From Geodermatophilus obscurus DSM 43160 (GTDB taxonomy: Bacteria; Actinomycetota; Actinomycetes; Mycobacteriales; Geodermatophilaceae), in contig NC_013757.1 in the NCBI RefSeq assembly GCF_000025345.1, forward strand, positions 2,914,001 through 2,978,000: a stretch of DNA of 64,000 bases, written 5' to 3'. This document shows positions 1 to 8,169 of this stretch, in pieces. The stretch's first letter is position 1, and the number at the start of each line of letters is the position of its first letter. Below the pieces are notes generated by a model. The model did no database searches, was not told the DNA's origin, and saw only the letters and a program-made list of their open reading frames with translations. The position numbers and the translations under genes are program-made.

Positions 1-1170
1 GTTCGGGTCGGCGGCCTCGATGGCCGCCAGCGTGGGCTCGGCGAACGCCGAGGCCTCCGCGAGGTAGTCGGGGTTGTCGTACGTCGACGCCCGCTTGCCC
101 GCGGGGACCTTCGACCAGCCCAGCTCCTCGCCGACGAGCTGCTCGTACTCCGCGCTGGACGCCCAGGAGATGAACTCCCACGCGGCGTCCTTCTTCGCAC
201 TGGCCTGCTGGATGCTCCAGGACCACGCGTACAGCCAGCCCGAGCTGTCGGTCTCGACCACCGGTGCCGCGACGTAACCCATCTGGCCCTTGACCGGCGA
301 GTCCGCCGCCTCCAGCGACCCGGCGGCCGAGGTGGCGTCGTACCACATGGCGGCGTTGCCCTGGATCACGTTGTTGAGGCACTCGGTGAAGCCCGCCTGC
401 GGTGCACCGACCTCGCCGTGCTCGCGGACCAGGTCGACGTAGAACTCGGTGGCCTCGCGGAACTCCGGGCTGTCGACACCGGGCTCCCAGTCCTCGGTGA
501 ACCAGGTGCCGCCGAAGGTGTTGACCACCGTGGTCAGCGGCGCGAACAGCTGTCCCCAGCCGGGCTGGCCGCGCAGGCAGATCCCGGCCATCCCGGGCTC
601 GGCGCCGTCGACCTCCGCCGCGATGTCCGCGACCTCCTGCCAGGTCGGGTTCGCCGGCATCTGGATGCCGGCCGCGTCCAGGACGTCCTTGCGGTACATG
701 AGGAACGAGGACTCGCCGTAGAACGGCTCCCCGTAGAGCCGGCCGTCGTCGCCGGACAGCGACGCGGTCAGCGGCCCGAGGACGTCGTCCTGGTCGAACT
801 CCGCATCCGCCGCGACGTACTCGTCCAGCGGGGCGATCCACTCGCTCCGGGCGTAGATGGGGATCTCGAAGTTGCTCAGGGTGGCGACGTCGTACTGCCC
901 CGCCTGGCTGGAGAACTCCTGGCTGATCTTGTCCCGGACGTCGTTCTCGGGCAGCACCGTGTAGTTCACCGAGATGCCGGTCTTGGCGGTGAAGTGCTCG
1001 GCGGTGAGCTGCTGCAGGTCGACCATCTGCGGGTTGTTGACCATCAGCACGTTGATGCTGTCCGGCCCACCGCCGGTTGGTCCCCCACCCCAGCCGGCAC
1101 ACCCGCCGACCCCCACGGCCAGTGCGGTCGCCGTCGCGGCGGCGAGCGCAGGTCGCACCTGTCTGTGCAC
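1..1170 (-). CDS. Sugar ABC transporter substrate-binding lipoprotein (C-terminus beyond window)
   Basis: This is an extracellular solute-binding protein that delivers a sugar or polyol to an ABC importer. The 390 visible codons begin with a basic, hydrophobic signal peptide and a lipobox ending in Cys24. The mature part has the family-1 binding-protein pattern (repeated aromatic and Asp/Asn-rich segments, GEPFYGE, and a late WSIQQAS stretch). GTG at 1170 is chosen because GAGGAGG lies 8 bases upstream. The gene is divergent from a SorC sugar-sensing regulator. Permease genes should follow to the left of the window. The overall pattern resembles sorbitol/mannitol binding proteins, but the ligand cannot be read from the sequence. 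Confidence 0.9.
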   Translation of the reverse strand, partial: MHRQVRPALAAATATALAVGVGGCAGWGGGPTGGGPDSINVLMVNNPQMVDLQQLTAEHFTAKTGISVNYTVLPENDVRDKISQEFSSQAGQYDVATLSNFEIPIYARSEWIAPLDEYVAADAEFDQDDVLGPLTASLSGDDGRLYGEPFYGESSFLMYRKDVLDAAGIQMPANPTWQEVADIAAEVDGAEPGMAGICLRGQPGWGQLFAPLTTVVNTFGGTWFTEDWEPGVDSPEFREATEFYVDLVREHGEVGAPQAGFTECLNNVIQGNAAMWYDATSAAGSLEAADSPVKGQMGYVAAPVVETDSSGWLYAWSWSIQQASAKKDAAWEFISWASSAEYEQLVGEELGWSKVPAGKRASTYDNPDYLAEASAFAEPTLAAIEAADPN

Positions 1171-1203
1171 GAGGCAGTCCTCCTCGGGGCCGACCCCGCA
1201 GTC

Positions 1204-1311
1204 GCTCATGTGAGCAGAGGAGGTCTCAGATGTGTGTGGCGTGAGTCTCACTCCGCCGAGTGACGGCGTCAAGGGGTGTGCCATAGTGAGCAGCTAGACG
1301 CTCAGATGAGC
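1204..1311. promoter_or_regulatory. Divergent control region with repeated GCTCA-N2-TGAGC palindromes
   Basis: Two near-identical palindromes, GCTCATGTGAGC (1204-1215) and GCTCAGATGAGC (1300-1311), flank the divergent promoters of the binding-protein gene and the SorC gene. A related GTGAGTCTCAC lies between them (1241-1251). A minus-strand -35 (TTGACG, 1272-1267) puts the middle element over the -10 of the binding-protein gene. The arrangement suits a SorC operator set. The assignment is inferred. Confidence 0.6.
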
Positions 1312-1323
1312 AGGAGTGAGTCC

Positions 1324-2271
1324 ATGGCAGAGGTCCTCGACGGCCCGGCGCGGGTCGTCCTCACGGCATCCGTCGCACGGCGCTACTACCTCGACGGCCG
1401 GTCGAAGGTCGAGATCGCCGAGGAGTTCGGCCTCAGCCGCTTCAAGGTCGCCCGGCTGCTCGACGCGGCCCGCACGAGCGGGCTGGTGCGCATCGAGATC
1501 CGCCACCAGGGCGAGATCGACGTCGACCTGTCGGCGCGGCTGCAGGACCGGTTCGGCTTGCAGCACGCGGTCGTCGTCGACATCCCCGACGACGACGCCG
1601 ACTCCCTTCGCGGACACCTCGGCCGGGCGGCGGCCCGGCTGCTCGCGGAGATCATCACGCCGCAGGACGTGCTCGGTCTCGCGTGGGCCCGGGCGGTGAG
1701 CGCGATGGCCCGGGCGCTGCCGCCGCTGCCCGGGACGCCGGTCGTCCAGCTCACCGGAGCGCTCTCGCTCCCGGACGGACCCGACACCTCGGTGGACGTC
1801 GTCCGGGAGGTGGCCAGCGCATCGGGCGGCGCGGCGCACGTCTTCTACGCGCCCTTCACGGTCCCCGACGCGGCCACCGCGCGGGCCCTCCGGGGTCAGC
1901 CCGAGGTGGCGCGCGCCTTCGCCCAGCTCCCCCTCGTCACCAAGGCCGTGGCCGGGGTCGGTCTCTGGAAGCCCGGCGGGTCCACCCTGTACGACGCCCT
2001 GTCCGAGGACGACCGCACGGCACTGCACCGCCTGGGGGTCTGCGCCGACGTGTCCGGCGTCTTCCTCTCGGCCGATGGGGAGGCCATAGGGACGGAGCTG
2101 TCCGAGCGGATGATCGGCATCAACGCCGAGCAGATGCGGGCCATCCCGGAGGTGATCGTCATCCCCTACGGCGAGCCGAAGGGCCCCGCCGTCCGCGCCG
2201 CCCTCCGCAGCGGGCTCGTCGGTGGCATCGTGACGCACACGGCCCTGGCCCACGCCGTCCTCGACGAGTGA
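1324..2271 (+). CDS. SorC/DeoR-family sugar-binding transcriptional regulator
   Basis: This is a DNA-binding regulator of carbohydrate uptake, 315 residues long and typical of the SorC family. An N-terminal helix-turn-helix (about residues 14-60, with KVEIAEEFGLSRFKVARL) precedes a sugar-phosphate-isomerase-like effector domain running to the end. That domain contains GLAWARAVSAMA and a late GEPKGPAVRAALRSGL segment. ATG 1324 is preferred over the in-frame ATG at 1306 because AGGAG lies directly upstream of the later one. It is divergent from the sugar-binding lipoprotein and probably controls it. Confidence 0.9.
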   Translation: MAEVLDGPARVVLTASVARRYYLDGRSKVEIAEEFGLSRFKVARLLDAARTSGLVRIEIRHQGEIDVDLSARLQDRFGLQHAVVVDIPDDDADSLRGHLGRAAARLLAEIITPQDVLGLAWARAVSAMARALPPLPGTPVVQLTGALSLPDGPDTSVDVVREVASASGGAAHVFYAPFTVPDAATARALRGQPEVARAFAQLPLVTKAVAGVGLWKPGGSTLYDALSEDDRTALHRLGVCADVSGVFLSADGEAIGTELSERMIGINAEQMRAIPEVIVIPYGEPKGPAVRAALRSGLVGGIVTHTALAHAVLDE

Positions 2272-2312
2272 GGGCCCGCGCCGACCGGCCGTGGACGACC
2301 TGGAGGAGGCCG

Positions 2313-3107
2313 ATGCCGGGAGAGATCGAATCCGAGGTCCTCCTCCTCGGCGGTACCGCCAACCGCGGCCGGGTCGTCCGCGTGGGCGACACCGTCCGAC
2401 GGCCACAGCGCGCCTCGAGCCCGGCGACCCACGCCCTGCTGCGCCACCTCGCAGACGTCGGGTTCCCCGGCGCCCCCCGGTTCCTCGGCGTGGACGAGCA
2501 GGGGCGGGAGGTCCTCTCCTACGTCGCCGGCACCGCCATCACGCCGCCCTACCCCGCCTGGGCCCTCACCGACGCGGCACTCGTGAGCGTCGCCCACCTG
2601 CTCCGCGACTACCACCGGGCAGTCAGCACCTTCGACCCCACGTCGCTCCCCTGGCCGCCCTCACCCCCGGCACCCTTCGCCGGCGAGCTGGTCAGCCACA
2701 ACGACGTCAACCTGGACAACGTCGTCTTCCGCGACGGGCGTGCCGTCGCCCTCATCGACTTCGACCTCGCCAGCCCGGGCTGCCGCGTCTGGGACGTCGC
2801 CTGCGCCGTGCGGCTGTGGGCGCCGCTGCGGCCCGATCGCTTCATCGACGACTCCCGGCGCGGCCGGGCGCTCGCCCGCCTCCGGCTGTTCGCCGACGGC
2901 TACGGGCTCCCCGGCGCCGACCGGGAACGCCTGGTGACCGCGGTGCGGCAGAATCACGAGTGGTCCTACGACATCGTCGGGACCGCGGCGGCGAACGGTC
3001 ACGCCGGCTTCGCCGACTACTGGACCGGCGGGACGCGGGAACGGGCGGAGCGGACCCGGCAGTGGTACCTCGACTCCGGGGACCGGCTGCGGACCGCACT
3101 GCTCTGA
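2313..3107 (+). CDS. Aminoglycoside-phosphotransferase-fold kinase
   Basis: This is a small-molecule kinase of the APH/choline kinase fold, 264 residues. The catalytic loop SHNDVNLDNVVF (Asp131) and the metal-binding motif IDFDLA (149-152) are intact. The N-terminal nucleotide-binding lobe is short. The start follows GGAGGA at good spacing. The gene lies 41 bases after the SorC gene and is probably cotranscribed with it, so the substrate may be a sugar or related metabolite rather than an antibiotic. The sequence does not settle the substrate. Confidence 0.8.
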   Translation: MPGEIESEVLLLGGTANRGRVVRVGDTVRRPQRASSPATHALLRHLADVGFPGAPRFLGVDEQGREVLSYVAGTAITPPYPAWALTDAALVSVAHLLRDYHRAVSTFDPTSLPWPPSPPAPFAGELVSHNDVNLDNVVFRDGRAVALIDFDLASPGCRVWDVACAVRLWAPLRPDRFIDDSRRGRALARLRLFADGYGLPGADRERLVTAVRQNHEWSYDIVGTAAANGHAGFADYWTGGTRERAERTRQWYLDSGDRLRTALL

Positions 3108-3147
3108 GGACCCCGGGGGCGCCTCGCCCGGCGACCGCCGCGGCCGC

Positions 3148-4470
3148 TCACTCGAAGCGCACGGGCTGCCCGGTGGCCTCCAGCACCGACAGCCACAGGT
3201 CGCCGAGCGGGTCGACGTGGTTGCGACGGCTGACCGCCAGCGGCATGGGGATGTGCACGAACCTCCGCCGTCGCCGGGCGACGATGACCTCGGTGCGCCC
3301 GGCCATCGCCGCGTGCACGGCGGCGTGGGCCAGACGGAGGCAGTAGGCGCTGTCGAACGGATTGGCCGGCACGCTGCGGATCGCGTAGCTCGGGTCGAAG
3401 TACCGGACGTTGTTCTCCACGCCGTGCGCGTCCAGGTGCTCGACGATCCGCTTGCGCAGCAGCCGGCCGATGTCACCGAAGCGGACGTTGCCGGAGGCGT
3501 CCCGGCCCGGCTCCTCCCCCTCGATGTACTCCTGCCCGGCGCCCTCGGCGACGACCACCACGGCGTGCCCCCGCTCCTGCACCCGCTGGCGCAGGTGCTC
3601 CAGCAGCCCGCGCTCACCGTCCAGCGCGAAGGGCACCTCGGGGATGAGGACGTAGTCGGCGTCGTCCTTGGCCAGCGTCGCGTAGCAGGCGATGAAGCCG
3701 GAGTGCCGGCCCATGAGCTTGACCAGGCCGATGCCCCCGGGCGCGGAGCGGGCCTCGACGCTCGCCGCGTGGATGGACTTGGTCGCCTCGGCCATCGCGG
3801 TCTGGAAGCCGAAGCTCTGGTCGATGTAGGGGATGTCGTTGTCGATCGTCTTCGGGATCCCGACCACGGCGACCTTCAGGCCCCGCTCCCCCACCACGCG
3901 GACGACGTCCATGGCCCCGCGGATGGTGCCGTCGCCGCCGATGACGAAGAGGATGTTGATGTTGAGGCGCTCCAGCGCGTCGACGACCTCCTCCGGATCC
4001 TGCTCCCCACGGGAGGTGCCGAGGATCGTGCCGCCCTCGTCGTCGATGTGCATGACGACCTCCGGCGTGAGGTCGACGACGTCCTCCCCGTACCGCGGCA
4101 CGAAGCCCCGGTAGCCGTTGCGGAAGCCGACGATCCGCCGCACCCCGTAGTGCCGGGAGAGCTCGAGCACCAGCCCGCGGATGACGTCGTTCAGGCCGGG
4201 ACACAGCCCTCCGCAGGTGACGATCCCGACCCGGGTCTTGGCGGGGTCGAAGTAGATCCGCTTCCGCGGGCCGCCCGGCTCCAGGCTCGGCAGCTGCTCG
4301 ACGGGGAGATCCCGCCCACCGGCCATGGAGATCGTGTCGTCGAAGAGGATCCGGTCCTCCTCCACGACGGAGTGCTGGGTCGTCTCCCGCGCCACGAGCC
4401 GTTCGGCGAGCGGGGAGTCGATCCGGCAGGGTCCGAGCGTGCGCACGGCGAGGTCCTCGTGGCTGACCAT
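3148..4470 (-). CDS. 6-phosphofructokinase, plant-like ATP-dependent group
   Basis: This enzyme phosphorylates fructose 6-phosphate in glycolysis. It has 440 residues, longer than classical bacterial PfkA. The visible motifs are TCGGLCPGLND (85-95), GGDGT (178-182), PKTIDND (206-212) and MGRHSGFIA. Gly after GGD favours ATP as donor, while Lys in PKTIDND is shared with PPi enzymes. That Gly/Lys pair marks the long plant-like group. An N-terminal extension of about 75 residues precedes the catalytic core. It is downstream of the antiporter pair on the same strand but separated by a hairpin, so it is probably its own unit. Confidence 0.92.
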   Translation of the reverse strand: MVSHEDLAVRTLGPCRIDSPLAERLVARETTQHSVVEEDRILFDDTISMAGGRDLPVEQLPSLEPGGPRKRIYFDPAKTRVGIVTCGGLCPGLNDVIRGLVLELSRHYGVRRIVGFRNGYRGFVPRYGEDVVDLTPEVVMHIDDEGGTILGTSRGEQDPEEVVDALERLNINILFVIGGDGTIRGAMDVVRVVGERGLKVAVVGIPKTIDNDIPYIDQSFGFQTAMAEATKSIHAASVEARSAPGGIGLVKLMGRHSGFIACYATLAKDDADYVLIPEVPFALDGERGLLEHLRQRVQERGHAVVVVAEGAGQEYIEGEEPGRDASGNVRFGDIGRLLRKRIVEHLDAHGVENNVRYFDPSYAIRSVPANPFDSAYCLRLAHAAVHAAMAGRTEVIVARRRRRFVHIPMPLAVSRRNHVDPLGDLWLSVLEATGQPVRFE

Positions 4471-4591
4471 GCCCGGAACGCTGCCACACCCGCGGCCCTC
4501 GTCCTCCCGCGGGGACCGGCCGGACCACCACCGGGCAGGGCGCGCCGGTGATCGCGAGCAGGCCCACCGAGCCCAGCAGCAGGACCGACCA

Positions 4592-4616
4592 GCGGACGGC
4601 GGCAGCCACCGTCCGC
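4592..4616 (-). terminator. Hairpin after the antiporter gene
   Basis: An 8-bp perfect stem (GCGGACGG at 4592-4599 pairing with CCGTCCGC at 4609-4616) lies just past the stop codon of the antiporter gene. It could end that transcript before phosphofructokinase. No U-tract is visible, which is normal in this GC range. Confidence 0.45.
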
Positions 4617-4621
4617 CGACG

Positions 4622-5785
4622 TCAGGCGGGCGCCACCGCGGTGCCGCGTGCGCCGCGCGGGTCGGCGAGGCGGGTGAGCACCGGGCCGGCCACGGCGAGC
4701 ACGAGCACGTACCCGGTCGCCAGCGGCCCGAGCTCGGGGACGCCGGCCGTCACCGCGAGGCCGGCGATGACGATCGAGAACTCGCCGCGGGCGACCAGGG
4801 CCGTCCCGGCGCGCAGCCGGCCGGGCCGGGCCACCCCGTCGCGCCGGGCGGCGAACCAGCCGGTGGCGACCTTGGTGCCCGTGGTGACCAGGGCGAGCAG
4901 CAGGACGGCGGGCAGCACGGGCAGCACCGCTCGGGGATCGGTGGACAGCCCGAAGGCGACGAAGAAGGTCGCCGCGAACAGGTCCCGCAGCGGGCCGAGC
5001 ACCGATCGTGCCCGCTCGGCGAAGGACGCCGGCAGGGCCAGCCCGACCAGGAACGCGCCGACTGCCGCCGACGCGCCCAGGGACTGGGCGAGGCCGGCGA
5101 CCAGCAGCGTCAGACCGACCAGCCGCAGCAGCAGCTGCTCGTCGTCGGCGGAGGCCAGCAGCCGGCCGAGCCGGTGTCCCTGCCGCTGGGCGGCCAGCAG
5201 CGCCAGCGTGACCGCCCCCACCGCCAGGCCGGTGCCGGCGACGGCGGCCGCCGGTCCTCCCCCGGCGAGCGCGACGACGAGCAGCGGCAGGAACAGCGCC
5301 ATGGCGAGGTCCTCCAGCACCAGGACCGACAGCACCGCCGGGGTCTCCCGGTTCGCCAGTCGCCCGAGGTCGCCCAGCAGCCTCGCGATGATCCCCGACG
5401 AGGAGATCCAGGTGACCCCGGCCAGCGCGAGCGCTCCCTGCCAGGGCAGTCCCAGCAGCAGGCCCGCCGCGAAGCCCGGCAGGGCGTTGAGCAGCAGGTC
5501 CACCAGGCCGGAGGGACCGTGGTGCCGCAGCGAGGCGAACAGCTCGTCCGCGGAGAACTCCAGGCCCAGGGCCAGCAGCAGGAGGACCACGCCGATCTCC
5601 GCGGCCGCCTCGATGAACGGCTCCGAGGTCGCCAGCGGGACGACGCCACCCTCCCCCAGCGCCAGTGCCGCGACCAGCACGAACGGCACCGAGGACAGCC
5701 CCAGGCGCCGGGCGAGCAGGCCGAGCAGGGACAGGCCGGCGAACAGCAGGCCGAGCTCGAGCAGCAGCTGTGCGACGTGGTCCAC
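4622..5785 (-). CDS. CPA2-type cation:proton antiporter, membrane subunit (KhtU/Kef-like)
   Basis: This is a 387-residue integral membrane protein with about 11-12 hydrophobic segments. It carries the CPA2 signature region (LVLEDLAMALFLPLL) and the ALVARGEFSIVIAGL helix characteristic of Kef/KhtU proteins. It should exchange K+ or another monovalent cation for H+. It lacks the C-terminal TrkA-N domain of long Kef proteins. The regulatory function is in the gene just upstream, 10 bases away on the same strand, which gives a KhtTU-like pair. Confidence 0.9.
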   Translation of the reverse strand: MDHVAQLLLELGLLFAGLSLLGLLARRLGLSSVPFVLVAALALGEGGVVPLATSEPFIEAAAEIGVVLLLLALGLEFSADELFASLRHHGPSGLVDLLLNALPGFAAGLLLGLPWQGALALAGVTWISSSGIIARLLGDLGRLANRETPAVLSVLVLEDLAMALFLPLLVVALAGGGPAAAVAGTGLAVGAVTLALLAAQRQGHRLGRLLASADDEQLLLRLVGLTLLVAGLAQSLGASAAVGAFLVGLALPASFAERARSVLGPLRDLFAATFFVAFGLSTDPRAVLPVLPAVLLLALVTTGTKVATGWFAARRDGVARPGRLRAGTALVARGEFSIVIAGLAVTAGVPELGPLATGYVLVLAVAGPVLTRLADPRGARGTAVAPA

Positions 5786-5795
5786 CGGCGGTGTC

Positions 5796-6281
5796 CTACG
5801 CCGGCTCGGCGAGGTGCCGCTCGAGCTCCTCCAGCCCCCGGACCGAGCCGATCGCGACGAGGACGTCCCCGGGGAGCAGCGTGTCGGCCGGTCCCGGGGA
5901 CGGCACGACGTCGGTGTCCCGCACGATCGCGACGATCGAGCAGCCGGTCAGGGTGCGCGCCCGCGTGTCCCCCAGGGGACGGCCCGCGAAGCGGGAGCCC
6001 GCCCCGATCGGGAACCGGCCCGACTCCAGTCCCGGTACCTCCCGGGAGAGATCGGCGAAGCGCTGCGTCAGCCGGGGAGCGCCGAGCACCTCCGCCAGGG
6101 CGTCGACCTCGTCGGGCTCGAGCCGCAGCACGCTGCGCGCCCGGTCGGGGTCACGCCGGTCGTAGACGGAGAGTTCGGCCGCGCCCTCCCGCCGGACGAC
6201 GACCCCCAGGACCTCACCGGCGGAGGTCCGCAGCCGGTAGCGGACGCCGACGCCGGGCAGGAGGGTCTCCTCGAGGTCCAT
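5796..6281 (-). CDS. RCK_C-domain regulatory subunit of the cation antiporter (KhtT-like)
   Basis: This 161-residue soluble protein has a C-terminal RCK_C/TrkA-C domain (about residues 75-155, with GRPLGDTRARTLTGCSIVAI and LLPGDVLVAIGS). RCK_C domains sense nucleotides or ions and gate potassium transporters. The start MDLEETLLPGVG is used because an earlier in-frame ATG adds only eight unrelated residues. It precedes the antiporter gene by 10 bases and almost certainly forms an operon with it. It matches Bacillus KhtT in size and layout. Confidence 0.87.
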   Translation of the reverse strand: MDLEETLLPGVGVRYRLRTSAGEVLGVVVRREGAAELSVYDRRDPDRARSVLRLEPDEVDALAEVLGAPRLTQRFADLSREVPGLESGRFPIGAGSRFAGRPLGDTRARTLTGCSIVAIVRDTDVVPSPGPADTLLPGDVLVAIGSVRGLEELERHLAEPA

Positions 6282-6357
6282 GGCCGCATGGTGGCAGAGC
6301 CGCACCCGGGCCCACGGCGGACGCCGTGCCGACGCGGCCCACCCGGAGGAAGCCTGC

Positions 6358-6882
6358 TCAGCGCTCGCCGCGCCCCACGGCGTGGTCGGCCGGGGTCCCG
6401 GTCCGGACGACGGTGACCGGGCAGGGGGCGTGCCGCACGCACTGGTCGCTGACCGAGCCGAGCACCAGGCCGGCGAAGCCGCCCCTGCCCCGGGCGCCGA
6501 CCACCAGGAGGTCGGCGCGGGCGGCGGACTCGATGAGGCCGCGGGCCGGGGTCCCGTGGGCGGTGTGGCAGGTGACCGACAACGCCGGGTCCAGCCCCGC
6601 CGCGGCCACGTGGGACTCGAGCTCCTCCCGCACCGCCCTCTCGAAGTCCTCCAGCGGGGGGATGTACCCCGGCTCCAGGGTGGCCGGCTGCGGCGCGGTG
6701 GTCATCTTCCAGGCGCGGAGGACGTGCAACGGGTAGCCGGCCCGGAGGGCCAGACCCGCCGCCCACTGCAGGGCCTCCTGCGCGCACTCCGAACCGTCGT
6801 GGCCCACCAGCACGCCACCTGCGACGTCCGCCACCCGCGCGACGCCGTCGTTGTCGGACTCCAGGTCCATCAGCTCCGTCAT
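6358..6882 (-). CDS. Universal stress protein (UspA), ATP-binding type
   Basis: This is a single Usp domain in 174 residues. It begins with VLVGHDGSECAQEAL and ends with the ATP-binding motif G-x2-G-x9-G-S in GARGRGGFAGLVLGS, so it belongs to the nucleotide-binding Usp class. ATG 6882 has no clear ribosome site and may be leaderless. ATG 6870 (MDLESDND) is the alternative. The gene is upstream of the KhtTU-like pair on the same strand with a 76-base gap and may share its stress context. Confidence 0.88.
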   Translation of the reverse strand: MTELMDLESDNDGVARVADVAGGVLVGHDGSECAQEALQWAAGLALRAGYPLHVLRAWKMTTAPQPATLEPGYIPPLEDFERAVREELESHVAAAGLDPALSVTCHTAHGTPARGLIESAARADLLVVGARGRGGFAGLVLGSVSDQCVRHAPCPVTVVRTGTPADHAVGRGER

Positions 6883-7008
6883 GGGTCGCAGCGTATGGCG
6901 ACCGGAGACCGCCCCGTGGCGGTCCTCCCGGCCGACCCCGGGCGCGTCGGGCCGGCGGAGTTCGGCACGGCTCCACGGTCGGCAGGCCGATCGCCGGCAC
7001 CACCGACC

Positions 7009-7014
7009 TACCCT
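7009..7014 (+). promoter_or_regulatory. -10 element of a probable leaderless transcript
   Basis: TACCCT sits six bases before GTG 7021. This is the spacing expected when transcription starts at the initiation codon, and the only purine tract upstream is too close to serve as a normal ribosome site. The OhrR-like mRNA is therefore probably leaderless. Confidence 0.5.
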
Positions 7015-7020
7015 GGAGGG

Positions 7021-7533
7021 GTGACGACCAGCCAGCCGTCCCCGGCCCTTGTCGACTCCGGCGACCCGCTCGCCCTGGAGCGCCAGGTGTGCTTCGCGCT
7101 GTCGGTGGCGGCGCGCAACGTGGTCGGCGTCTACCGGCCGGTGCTCGAGCCGCTGGGACTGACCCATCCGCAGTACCTGGTGATGCTGGCGCTGTGGCAG
7201 CACGGGCAGCTGTCGGTCAAGGAGCTCTCCGGCCTGCTCCAACTGGACCCCGGCACGCTCTCGCCGCTGCTCAAACGGCTTGAGGCGGCCGGCCTGCTGC
7301 GCCGCGAGCGGAACCCGGCGGACCAGCGCAACCTGGCGCTGGCGCTGACCGAACGGGGTCGGGCGCTGCGTGCCCGGGCGGAGGAGATCCCCGTCGGCAT
7401 CGTCGAGCGCCTCGGCATGCCGGTCGAGCAGCTGACGGCCCTGCACGAGGCGCTGACCCAGGTCATCGCCGCCTCCCAGGAGGCGCTGGCCGCCCCTGGG
7501 ACCGCCGCCGGGGCCCCGTCCGGCGTCGCCTGA
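7021..7533 (+). CDS. MarR/OhrR-family redox-responsive regulator
   Basis: This is a 170-residue winged-helix regulator. The N-terminal block, with a Cys at residue 24 (QVCFALSVAARNV) and GLTHPQYLVMLALW, matches OhrR proteins. In those proteins this reactive Cys senses organic peroxides. The recognition region LDPGTLSPLLKRLEAAGLLRRER is typical. No ohr peroxidase gene is adjacent, so the target is unknown. The start GTG 7021 fits a leaderless promoter. Confidence 0.85.
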   Translation: MTTSQPSPALVDSGDPLALERQVCFALSVAARNVVGVYRPVLEPLGLTHPQYLVMLALWQHGQLSVKELSGLLQLDPGTLSPLLKRLEAAGLLRRERNPADQRNLALALTERGRALRARAEEIPVGIVERLGMPVEQLTALHEALTQVIAASQEALAAPGTAAGAPSGVA

Positions 7534-7661
7534 TCCCGCAGCGGTCGCCCGGCGGTCGCCGGCTGTCGACCTCGTCACAGTTGGTGCCCCAACCGTTGGT
7601 GTCCCCGGTTTCCAGGGACCATGGGGACGTGGACCTTCCCGAGCAGGAACGGACAGCGGTC

Positions 7662-8117
7662 ATGGCAGAACCCAAAGAGCGCGGCACGCCCATCGAGTCG
7701 ATCGTCCGGCCGACTCCGCTCCGATGGCTCTGGTACGCCCTCGGCGGCAGGCTGCCGGCGCGGCACCGCGGCTGGGTGCTGCACGACACCACGACCGGCA
7801 CCTGGTGGGCCCGGCACATCGCCCGCGTCTTCGTCCAGATGTCGATCCCGATCGCCTTGATCATGGTGCTGCTGCCCGCGTCGTGGGGGCTGCGCGCGGC
7901 CGTCGCCGGTGGGGGGATCTTCCTCGCCCTGATCTACTCGCTGGCCTACATGCCCGAGACCACGGAGAACCGGGTCGTGAAGGCCGGCTACCCGGCCGGC
8001 ACCGCCACCGCGCACCGGGAGCACGCCGCGCACCTGCGGGACCTGCGGGACAGCGAGCGCCGGCGGGCCGCCAACGCCCGGCGCGCCGCCCGCTACCGCG
8101 ACCGCACCGGGCGCTGA
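7662..8117 (+). CDS. DUF5313 family membrane protein
   Basis: This 151-residue protein is of unknown function. After a short PTPLRWLWYALGG block it has two adjacent membrane segments (about residues 55-95). A charged tail rich in Arg, Ala and Glu then follows (HREHAAHLRDLRD). The DUF5313 assignment rests on the conserved start (RPTPLRWLWYALGGRLP) and the HDTT.GTWW.R segment, a family confined to actinobacteria. The start could also be GTG 7629. A direct repeat GTTGGTG lies about 60-80 bases upstream. Confidence 0.7.
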   Translation: MAEPKERGTPIESIVRPTPLRWLWYALGGRLPARHRGWVLHDTTTGTWWARHIARVFVQMSIPIALIMVLLPASWGLRAAVAGGGIFLALIYSLAYMPETTENRVVKAGYPAGTATAHREHAAHLRDLRDSERRRAANARRAARYRDRTGR

Positions 8118-8134
8118 CCGACGCGACCCGACCG

Positions 8135-8162
8135 GCCCGGCACGGCTCCCCGGCTGCCGGGC
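8135..8162. terminator. Convergent-gene hairpin
   Basis: An 8-bp perfect stem (GCCCGGCA at 8135-8142, TGCCGGGC at 8155-8162) lies between two convergent genes. It can serve as a bidirectional terminator. Confidence 0.5.
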
Positions 8163-8169
8163 GCCCGGG

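Noticed and set aside
418-1263. Long plus-strand frame opposite the sugar-binding protein
   Set aside because: It is the antisense of a clear lipoprotein gene and has no family features.
3614-4609. Minus frame starting with a hydrophobic segment (AAAVRWSVLLLGSVGLLAIT)
   Set aside because: It quickly runs into phosphofructokinase in the wrong frame; no stop confines it to a small gene.
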